Source: Hydrogenophaga sp. 2FB
GTDB lineage: Bacteria; Pseudomonadota; Gammaproteobacteria; Burkholderiales; Burkholderiaceae_C
DNA: 64,000 bases
Direction: 5' to 3'
NCBI RefSeq assembly: GCF_005503365.1
Contig: NZ_SCML01000013.1
Span: forward strand, 1-64,000
Part shown: in pieces, positions 1 through 6,832 of the stretch
How the letters are laid out: every line of letters begins with the position of its first letter
Numbering within the stretch: the first letter of the stretch is position 1
Program-made: the position numbers and the translations under genes
Notes under the pieces: generated by a model
Seen by the model: the letters and a program-made list of their open reading frames with translations, nothing else
The model's database searches: none
Told to the model about the DNA's origin: nothing

Positions 1-305
1 GCGTAGGCATTGGCGCGGGGGTGGGTATCGGTGGTGGCGTGGGCGTGAGCGCAGGTGCCAGTGCGGGCGCGGGTGCGGGCATCACCGCCACCGCGGGCGC
101 GGCCTTCGCCGGCTTGCGCGTCGGCACCAGCGCCAAGGCCGGCGCCGCCTTGTCCAACCCGCAAGCCTTGTTGCCCAGCGCGCAAGCGCACGCCGGTGTG
201 GCCGGCTTCGCGCCCGGTGGCATGGCGCGCGGTGGGGGAGGTGGCAGCCTGAGCACCGACGTGGGTGCTGCCGCCGATCTGCAGGCCCGCATCGCCTTTG
301 ATTGA
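1..305 (+). CDS. C-terminal end of a Gly/Ala-rich eCIS-associated protein (partial)
   Basis: The reading frame is open from the left edge of the window to a TGA at 303-305, so the start lies upstream. The visible ~100 residues are a low-complexity Gly/Ala/Val/Ser repeat followed by a segment with AFAGLRVG, ending in LQARIAFD. It sits immediately before the spike and baseplate genes. In eCIS operons this place is often held by a LysM-type tube-to-spike adaptor (Afp7-like), and glycine-rich tails occur there, so that is my guess. No LysM domain is visible because it would be upstream. The GTG at 21 is internal to the repeat and unlikely to be a real start. Confidence 0.55.
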   Translation, partial: VGIGAGVGIGGGVGVSAGASAGAGAGITATAGAAFAGLRVGTSAKAGAALSNPQALLPSAQAHAGVAGFAPGGMARGGGGGSLSTDVGAAADLQARIAFD

Positions 306-376
306 CACCCGCGACGCGAAGAAAAAAGCGAGACACCGCAGACACAACAGAAACAAGAGGCCAGGAGACACACCAC

Positions 377-550
377 ATGCCCATCACATTCGAAGAAGTC
401 ACCGCCGAAGTGCAGGCCGACCGGCCCACACCACCCGAGGCCTCGGAGAGCCGAGCGTCCGCCGACCCATCCGGCGCGGCCGTTACCGAGCAGATGTTGC
501 GTGCGCTTGTCCTGCACGCCGAGCGCGAGTGGCGCACCCGCGCGGATTGA
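377..550 (+). CDS. DUF5908-like small eCIS protein
   Basis: This 57-residue protein starts MPITFEEVTAEV and ends in a helix, TEQMLRALVLHAEREW. The MPI start, short beta-like N-terminus and charged C-terminal helix match what I know of DUF5908, tiny proteins found in R-type tailocin and eCIS operons between tube and spike genes; their role is unknown. A Shine-Dalgarno (AGGAGA at 363-368) lies 8 bases before the ATG, which favours this start over an ATG at 302. The family assignment is by length, pattern and position only. Confidence 0.55.
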   Translation: MPITFEEVTAEVQADRPTPPEASESRASADPSGAAVTEQMLRALVLHAEREWRTRAD

Positions 551-586
551 GACCTTGAAATGAAACAACTTTCTCGTGGTGTGCTT

Positions 587-690
587 CACTTCCTCCCCCT
601 CTGGGGGCGGGTTGGGATGGGGGCGCGCTTGAAGTGGCGTGGTCGGAGTGCGTGCCCCCATCCCAGCCTTCCCCCAGAGGGGGAAGGAGC
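587..690 (+). repeat. GC-rich palindromic repeat, copy 1 (REP/MITE-like)
   Basis: Two ~38-base arms, 587-624 and 651-690, are imperfect inverted complements. Each contains CCCCCTCTGGGGG-type and GGGATGGGGGC-type blocks and they flank a ~26-base loop. The right arm is almost identical to the reverse complement of the left arm of the copy at 21359-21460, so this is a dispersed repeat family. It fills most of the gap between the DUF5908-like gene and the gpD-like gene. A transcript would form a long strong hairpin. Confidence 0.8.
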
Positions 691-729
691 GAATACAAGT
701 CGCCGATCGCGCCGACGCGGGAGACACCC

Positions 730-1821
730 ATGACCGAAACCGCCCTCAGCCGCAACCCGCTCTACAGCGCGCGGCCCACGCTGCGCATCGCGGGCGAGGC
801 GGACCTGCGCCTGTCCAACCTGCTCATCGCCATGCGCATGGAAGAGGGCGAGGGCGGCATGAGCCGGCTGGAGCTGCGCCTGTCCAACCTGGTGGCCACC
901 ACCGGCGGCGGCACCGAAGCGGCGTTCGGCGCCAGCTCCGACCTCAAGCTCGGCGCGGCGATCGAGGTGTACGCCGGTGACGTGCAAGCACCGGTGGAAA
1001 TCTTTCGCGGCAAGGTCAGCGCCATCGAACACGTCTACACCATGGGCGGCGCGCCCGAGTTCGTCGCCCTGGCCGAAGACGCCTTGCAAGCCGCTCGGCT
1101 GGCGCGGCGCAGCCAGATCTACACCGACATGTCGCCTGCCGACGTGGTGCGGCAGGTGGCGGGCGCGCTCAACCTGCAGCCGGTCATCACCGGCCTGAGC
1201 AGTCCCACCGACACCTGGGCGCAGATCAACGAGAGCGACCTCGCTTTCCTGCGCCGCCTGCTCGCCCGCTTCGATGCGGACCTGCAGATCGTGGGCGAAG
1301 AACTGCAGGTCTCGCCGCGCGGCGATGTGGCGCGCGGCGAAGTTGAGCTGGTCCTGTTCGGCCAGCTCATGAGCGCGCACGTGATCGCCGACCTGTCGCA
1401 ACAGGCCACGGCCACCAGCGCCAGCGGCTGGAACCCGGTGGACGGCAGCGCGGTGACGCACGAGGCCACGCAGATCACGCACAGCGGTCCCGGCAGCGGG
1501 CGCAGCGGCGTGTCGTGGCTCGACGAAGCCTTTGGCGCGCGCAGCGAACATGTGGGCCACCTCGCGGTGAGCAGCCAGGCCGAAGCCGAAGCCGTGGCCA
1601 CGGCCGCGCTCGACCAGCGCGCGCGCCGCTTCGTGCGGCTCGAAGGCATGAGCGTGGGCAACCCGGCCATCCGTGTCGGCACCACGGTGGCGGTCAGCGG
1701 CTTGTCGCCGCAATTCGACAACCGCTACTACGTGAGCGCCGCCACCCACCTGTACGACCAGACCATGGGCTTTCGCACCGAGTTCATCGGCGAGTGTGCG
1801 TTTCTGGGAGAAGGCGCATGA
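730..1821 (+). CDS. Phage late control gene D-like protein (VgrG-type hub, gpD half)
   Basis: This 363-residue protein is a gpD/gp27-like hub component that with the gpV-like protein next door would form the central spike of a contractile injection system, joining tube to baseplate. The sequence shows the typical alternating beta hub layout: an N-terminal RPTLRIAGE strand, a YTDMSPADVVRQVA helix near residue 130 and a WAQINESDLAFLRRLLAR segment near 160-177, which is characteristic of gpD/VgrG N-domains. VgrG and Afp8 fuse the two halves; here they are separate genes. The ATG at 730 is preceded by GGGAGACACCC. The stop overlaps the next gene as ATGA. Confidence 0.85.
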   Translation: MTETALSRNPLYSARPTLRIAGEADLRLSNLLIAMRMEEGEGGMSRLELRLSNLVATTGGGTEAAFGASSDLKLGAAIEVYAGDVQAPVEIFRGKVSAIEHVYTMGGAPEFVALAEDALQAARLARRSQIYTDMSPADVVRQVAGALNLQPVITGLSSPTDTWAQINESDLAFLRRLLARFDADLQIVGEELQVSPRGDVARGEVELVLFGQLMSAHVIADLSQQATATSASGWNPVDGSAVTHEATQITHSGPGSGRSGVSWLDEAFGARSEHVGHLAVSSQAEAEAVATAALDQRARRFVRLEGMSVGNPAIRVGTTVAVSGLSPQFDNRYYVSAATHLYDQTMGFRTEFIGECAFLGEGA

Positions 1822-2504
1822 GACCGGGTGACCTGTTCGAACGCCCTACCAGTTGGATGCAGGCCGCCGCCATCGCGCAGGTGGTGTCGCTGGACGACCC
1901 CGAGCAGCGCAACCGCGTGCAGGTGCGCCTGCTCGCGCACGACGCCGTGCCAGGCCAGGACGCGCCGATGTGGGCCCGTGTGGTCGCGCCCTTCGCGGGC
2001 AACGACCGGGGCATGTTCTTCCTGCCCGACGTGGACGACGAGGTGCTCGTGGTCTTCATGAACGGCGATGCACGCCACCCGCTCATCCTGGGCGGCCTGT
2101 GGAACGGCAGCTCGCCGTCGCCCGCCGATCTGGCCAACGGCGAGCACCGCACCAAGCGCATCAAGTCGAAGAACGGCGTGGCCATCACCATCCTCGACCA
2201 GGACGGCCAGGAAACGCTCACGCTCGAAACCCCCGGCGGCCAGACCGTGACCTTGCAGGATGGCCCGGCCACCATCACTTTGGAAGACGCCAACGGCAAC
2301 AGCGTGGTGATGGACAGCAGCGGCATTTCCGTGCAGGCGGCCGCCAAGGTGAAGGTCACGGCCTCGCAGGTCGAGGTGAGCGCGGGCATGGTGAAGGTGG
2401 ACGCGGCCATGTCCACGTTCAGCGGCATCGTCAAGTGCGACGTGCTGCAGACCAACTCGGTGATCTCCACCAGCTACACCCCGGGCGCCGGGAACATCTG
2501 GTAG
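1818..2504 (+). CDS. Baseplate assembly protein V / spike (gpV-like)
   Basis: This 228-residue protein has an N-terminal OB-fold of the gpV/gp5 type (about residues 16-105: AQVVSLDDPEQRNRVQVRL, then WARVVAPFAGNDRGMFFLPD and VLVVFMNGDARHPLILG). It is followed by a strongly repetitive beta-helix (about 120-228) ending CDVLQTNSVISTSYTPGAGNIW, an ending I recognise from eCIS spikes. It should trimerise as the piercing spike. Its ATG overlaps the gpD stop (ATGA), so the two are probably translated together. No PAAR domain follows in the protein. Confidence 0.9.
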   Translation: MRPGDLFERPTSWMQAAAIAQVVSLDDPEQRNRVQVRLLAHDAVPGQDAPMWARVVAPFAGNDRGMFFLPDVDDEVLVVFMNGDARHPLILGGLWNGSSPSPADLANGEHRTKRIKSKNGVAITILDQDGQETLTLETPGGQTVTLQDGPATITLEDANGNSVVMDSSGISVQAAAKVKVTASQVEVSAGMVKVDAAMSTFSGIVKCDVLQTNSVISTSYTPGAGNIW

Positions 2505-2510
2505 CGCAGC

Positions 2511-4160
2511 ATGGCCCCACGCTTCATCCCCCAACCGCCGCACGAGATCGCCCTGGGCGCGCCGCGCGGCATCGGCACCGGCAGCGCGCCGCTGATCCTG
2601 CAGCGCTCGGACGACAACTTCATCGAAGCCGTGCTCGACGAGTTCACCACCGATGCCGGGCGCGGCAAGTTGCAGGCTTCGCGCGCCGCCGCGCGCGACG
2701 CGCGCCAGGTGCTCAAGCTGTTCCAGCCCATCCAGCGCCAGCACCACCTCGCCATCCTCGAAGCCTGGTGCGACGTGCCGGGCACACCGCGCATCGACCC
2801 CGCGCGCGTCGAGTCCGCCGGCCTCGTGGTGCGCCGCGTGCGGCGTTCGGGCAGCAACGTGCAGGAAGGCTGGATGCAATCGCGCGGCCGCCTGCGCGGC
2901 TGGCTGCCGGTGGACCGCATCGGCGGTCCCGCGCGCGATCCGGCCGGCCCGCTGCGCCTGCGCCATGGCCGCACCGGCGTGGACGACATCGACCGCGAGC
3001 TGGTCCGCATCGACCTCGAGCAGGCCGACGCGCTGCTCAACGAACACGTGGTGCCCCTGTTCGTCGCGCCACCCGACATGTGCCGCGCCATCGGCAAGAC
3101 CGTGTACTACGGCATCGTGCCCACGGTGAGCAGCGAGCTCGCGGAAACCGCCGCCGCCTTCGACGAAACCGGCAGCTTCGGCCCCGAGAGCGCGGACTTC
3201 CGCAACCACCTGGTGCAGGCGCTGCGCGGCGAGCAGATGGACTTCCCGCTCGACGGCGAACTGCTCGACGTCGACTGGGCCGAGGCCGCCGAGATGGCCA
3301 CTACCGAGCGGCCTTCCGGCGTGTCCAGCGCGCACTGGGACCAGCTCAAACCCGGTGGCAGTGGGCGCACGGGCTTGCAGCGATTGCTGCGTTTGCTGCG
3401 CCAGCTCGATGGCGAGTTCAACGCCTTCAACGGCACGTCGGCGCACGCGGTCGCGCTGCGCCAGCAACTGGCGGCCATCAGCCTGCCCTTGAAGCTGCGC
3501 GCGAACGAAACGGTGCCACGCAGCACCAACGCCGAGACCTTCCTGCGCCAGGCCACGCGCGTGCTGATCGAGCGCGACACCAGCGCCACGCGGCCCGAGA
3601 TGCCCACGCACTGGCCCGCCTTGCCGAGCCACCAGGCGCAAGCATTGCGGCTCGCACTCTCGCGTTCCGTGGCCGAGCGCTTCGCACAACTCAACCCCGC
3701 ACCCGGCCGTTACGACGACCCTGCTGCGCTGTACGTGGTGCGCGCCTTCGTGCGCCTGAAACCCGAGTGCGGTTGCCCCGCGCGCATCGTCTGGAGCGCC
3801 AGCACCGAGCCCTTCGTGATCGCGCCCTGGTACGAAGGCTCGGGCGCACCGCCGGTGCGCATCAACCTGCCCGACGTGAGCGACCGCAACCTCTTGCGCT
3901 CGCTCAAACCCAACGTGTCCTTCGCCGTGCCCGCCGCTTTGCAGAACCTGCTCAGCGGCAATCCGAAAGACCTGATGGAGGGCAAGAAGCCGCCCGATGC
4001 CGGCATCACCATCGGCTGGATCTGCAGCTTCAGCATTCCCATCATCACCATCTGCGCCTTCATCGTGCTGAGCATCTTCCTCAGCCTGTTCGACCTGATC
4101 TTCCGGTGGATGGCGTTCATCAAGATCTGCATTCCCTTTCCGAAGAAAGGCGACTCATGA
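2511..4160 (+). CDS. Unknown eCIS protein with C-terminal membrane segment
   Basis: This 549-residue protein begins MAPRFIPQPPHEIALG and is mostly soluble and helical, with many Arg/Glu pairs. The last ~48 residues (about 502-543) form a long hydrophobic stretch, GWICSFSIPIITICAFIVL then SIFLSLFDLIFRWMAFIKI, ending in a short basic IPFPKKGDS tail. That is one long or two tight transmembrane helices. No catalytic motif is recognised. The gene sits between the spike and the gp25-like gene, with ATGA overlap into the latter, so it is part of the particle operon. I infer a membrane anchor or membrane-contacting baseplate part, comparable in idea to thylakoid-anchored CIS; it could instead be a pore-forming tip. 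Confidence 0.75.
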   Translation: MAPRFIPQPPHEIALGAPRGIGTGSAPLILQRSDDNFIEAVLDEFTTDAGRGKLQASRAAARDARQVLKLFQPIQRQHHLAILEAWCDVPGTPRIDPARVESAGLVVRRVRRSGSNVQEGWMQSRGRLRGWLPVDRIGGPARDPAGPLRLRHGRTGVDDIDRELVRIDLEQADALLNEHVVPLFVAPPDMCRAIGKTVYYGIVPTVSSELAETAAAFDETGSFGPESADFRNHLVQALRGEQMDFPLDGELLDVDWAEAAEMATTERPSGVSSAHWDQLKPGGSGRTGLQRLLRLLRQLDGEFNAFNGTSAHAVALRQQLAAISLPLKLRANETVPRSTNAETFLRQATRVLIERDTSATRPEMPTHWPALPSHQAQALRLALSRSVAERFAQLNPAPGRYDDPAALYVVRAFVRLKPECGCPARIVWSASTEPFVIAPWYEGSGAPPVRINLPDVSDRNLLRSLKPNVSFAVPAALQNLLSGNPKDLMEGKKPPDAGITIGWICSFSIPIITICAFIVLSIFLSLFDLIFRWMAFIKICIPFPKKGDS

Positions 4161-4549
4161 ACAGCAGCAGTGCCGCACCCATCGGCTTTCCCTGGCTCGG
4201 TGTGCCCGACGAACACGGGCAGCTCGGCTGGCCCGCGCTGGAGGCCAGCGTGCGCGACGGCATCCGTGTCGTGCTCAGCACGCGCCCCGGCGAGCAACTC
4301 ATGCGGCCCGATTTCGGCGGCGGGCTGGACCGGTTGCTGCACGAGCCCAACACCCTGGCCACGCGCCGGCGCATCCGCGATCTGGTGCAGGAGTCGCTCG
4401 CGCGCTGGGAGCGCCGCATTCTTCTGGACGCCGTGGAGGTGTGGGAGGTGCCGGACGCGCCGAGCCACCTGCGCGTGGAAATCCTGTACCGGCTGGCGCG
4501 CACGGGTGCGCCGGGCCGCATGAACGTCAACGTGCAGCTGGAGGCTTAA
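4157..4549 (+). CDS. gp25-like baseplate wedge protein (GPW/gp25 family)
   Basis: This 130-residue protein has the hallmarks of the gp25/W lysozyme-like baseplate family (Afp9-like). These are a FPW-type N-terminus, the core RDGIRVVLSTRPGEQLMRPDFG (about residues 33-54), a helical RRRIRDLVQESLARWERRI segment and a final VEILYRL strand. The PGEQLMRPDFGGGL motif is diagnostic for this family. The protein is a wedge component that links sheath initiation to the baseplate. Its ATG overlaps the previous stop, and its TAA is followed directly by the next ATG. Confidence 0.9.
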   Translation: MNSSSAAPIGFPWLGVPDEHGQLGWPALEASVRDGIRVVLSTRPGEQLMRPDFGGGLDRLLHEPNTLATRRRIRDLVQESLARWERRILLDAVEVWEVPDAPSHLRVEILYRLARTGAPGRMNVNVQLEA

Positions 4550-6832
4550 ATGCCGATTCTTCCCCCGAGCCTCGACGACCGCCGCTTCGACGACCTCGTT
4601 GAAGACCTGATCGCGCGCATCCCGGCCCACACCCCCGAGTGGACCAACCCGCGCCTGGGCGATCCCGGCCGCACGCTGATCGAACTGTTCGCGTGGCTGG
4701 GCGACGCGCTGCTGTACCGCGCCAACCTCATCCCGGAGCGCCAGCGCCTGGTGTTCCTCAAGCTGCTCGGTCAGCGCCTGCGCGCGGCGCAGCCGGCGCA
4801 CGGCATCGTCGGCCTGTCGTACGCGCAGCCTACCGAGCTGCGCGCCTGCACGCTGCAACCCGGCGCGCGCATCAAGGGCGCGGTGCCGTTCGAAACCCTG
4901 AACGAAACGACGGTGCTGCCGGTGACGGGCGAGGCCTACATCAAGCGCCGCCTCAACGACACCGAAGCCGCGCGCATGGCCGACGTCATCAGTGGCCTCT
5001 CGCGCGTGCACCGCATCAGCGGCGCCGTGCAGGGCTACGAAACCCTGCCGGTGTTCGCCGAAGGCCGCGCCGAACCCGAGGGCTTCGACGTGTTCGCGCG
5101 CTCCACCGACCGCGCGCTGTGGATCGCGCTGCTCGCGCCGCCCGCACCGAGCGCCGCCGAACAACCCGCGGTCAATGTTGCGGCCTTGTCCGCACTGGGC
5201 GGCGGCGACACGGGCGCGCCCTCGCTGCTGTCGCTGGGCATCGTGCCCGCGCTGAAAATGCCCACGCTGTTCGAAGAAGTGGGCCGTGCGGCGGAGGTGC
5301 CGGTGCTGTGGGAAATGGTGGTCCGCGGGCGCGGCGCGCAAGCGGTGGACTACCTCACGCTCGACCCGCTGCCGGGCAGCGACAGCTCCAGGGGCTTCAC
5401 GCGTGCGGGCACCTTGCGCCTGCCGCTGCCGGACGAATCGCTGATCTGGGCACCCTCCAACCAGGTCGGTGTGAACCCGCTTGCCGGTGTGGGCGACGCG
5501 CCGCCCCGGCTCGACGACGCGGCGCGCGCCGCGCGGCTCGTGGGCTGGTTGCGCCTGCGTCCGCGCCCGGGCCAGAACGTCGAGCGCCTGCCGCTCGCGT
5601 GGCTCGGCATCAACGCGGTCGAGGTCGACCAGCGCGTGACACTGAAAGGGCAGGTGATCGGCACCAGCAACGGCGCGGCCGACCAGGCTTTTGCCTTGCC
5701 CGCCACCTCGGTGGACCCGGACACGTTGGTGATCGAAGTGGAAGAGCCCGGCGGGCGCGGCTACCAGCCGTGGCATCGCGTGGACGACCTCGCCGCCATC
5801 AGCGCCGACGCGCGCGTGGCCCGCGAAGCCGGCGCCTTCGAGCTCGACGCCGAAGCCGGCAGCCTGCGCTTTGGCGACGGCGTGCGCGGCCGTGTGCCCG
5901 AACGCCTCATGCGCGTGCGCCTGGCGCAAGGCCGCTTCGGTGGTGGCCGCGCGGGCAACCTGCCCGCGGCCAGCCTGAGCGAGATCAACGCCACGCTCAT
6001 CGACGGCCAGCGCGCACCCGCGCTGCAGGTGAACCAACCACTGCCCATGGACGGCGGCGAAGACGCCGAGACGCTGCCGCAAGCCGAGCGCCGCATTCCC
6101 GCCACGCTGCGCCACCAGCAGCGCGCCGTGACGGCGGAGGACTACCGCAGCCTCGCGCTCGAAACCCCAGCCGTGGACGTGGGGCGCGTGGAAGTGCTGC
6201 CGCGCTTCAAGCCGCGCGACCGCCGCTTCGATATTCCCGGCGTGGTCAGCGTGCTCGCGCTGCCCGCCGCGCCGTTGGCGCCCGCGCCCAACCCACGGCC
6301 CGACCGCCCCTTCATCGAACGCGTGCACGCGCACCTGTCGGCGCGCGTGCCGCTGGCCACCGAGCTGTATGTGATCGGCTGCGAATACGTGCCGCTGGGC
6401 CTGTCGGTGGCGCTGCGGGTGCGCGAAGGTTTTGCGCGCGACAAGCTGTTGTACGAAGTGCGCGAATCGCTGCGCCGCTTGCTGTGGCCACTCGCGCCCG
6501 GCGGGCTCGACGGCGAAGGCTGGACGCTCGGCCGCTCGGTGCGCGAGCGCGAACTGGAAGTGGAGGTGTCGCGCGTGGCCGGTGTGGCCGAGGTCACGGG
6601 CATCAACCTCTTCGCGCGCCAGGGAACGGCTGCGCAAGCGGACTGGGCGCTGCTGCCGCGCAACCAGGCCGGTGCACAACAGACGCTGAATCTGCAGCCG
6701 TGGCAACTGCCCGAGTTGTTGTCCATCGTGGTGATCGAAGGCAACGAAGCGCCGACGAACCTGCGCGCGTTGCCCAACCCGTTTGCGAGTGCCAACGCGG
6801 TCGCGGTGCCGGTTGTGCCGGAGCTCTGCTGA
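4550..6832 (+). CDS. Baseplate assembly protein J-like (Afp11-like)
   Basis: This 760-residue protein starts MPILPPSLDDRRFDDLVEDL and has the motif DPGRTLIELFAWLGDALLYR (about residues 39-58), typical of the putative baseplate assembly proteins of eCIS and tailocins. Near residues 515-540 it carries a RAVTAEDYRSLALE segment, the gpJ-type baseplate_J signature. It is a major wedge protein. The start codon abuts the gp25-like stop with no spacing, so translation is probably coupled. The TGA overlaps the next ATG (TGATG). The length is normal for eCIS Afp11-like proteins and much longer than P2 gpJ. Confidence 0.88.
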   Translation: MPILPPSLDDRRFDDLVEDLIARIPAHTPEWTNPRLGDPGRTLIELFAWLGDALLYRANLIPERQRLVFLKLLGQRLRAAQPAHGIVGLSYAQPTELRACTLQPGARIKGAVPFETLNETTVLPVTGEAYIKRRLNDTEAARMADVISGLSRVHRISGAVQGYETLPVFAEGRAEPEGFDVFARSTDRALWIALLAPPAPSAAEQPAVNVAALSALGGGDTGAPSLLSLGIVPALKMPTLFEEVGRAAEVPVLWEMVVRGRGAQAVDYLTLDPLPGSDSSRGFTRAGTLRLPLPDESLIWAPSNQVGVNPLAGVGDAPPRLDDAARAARLVGWLRLRPRPGQNVERLPLAWLGINAVEVDQRVTLKGQVIGTSNGAADQAFALPATSVDPDTLVIEVEEPGGRGYQPWHRVDDLAAISADARVAREAGAFELDAEAGSLRFGDGVRGRVPERLMRVRLAQGRFGGGRAGNLPAASLSEINATLIDGQRAPALQVNQPLPMDGGEDAETLPQAERRIPATLRHQQRAVTAEDYRSLALETPAVDVGRVEVLPRFKPRDRRFDIPGVVSVLALPAAPLAPAPNPRPDRPFIERVHAHLSARVPLATELYVIGCEYVPLGLSVALRVREGFARDKLLYEVRESLRRLLWPLAPGGLDGEGWTLGRSVRERELEVEVSRVAGVAEVTGINLFARQGTAAQADWALLPRNQAGAQQTLNLQPWQLPELLSIVVIEGNEAPTNLRALPNPFASANAVAVPVVPELC

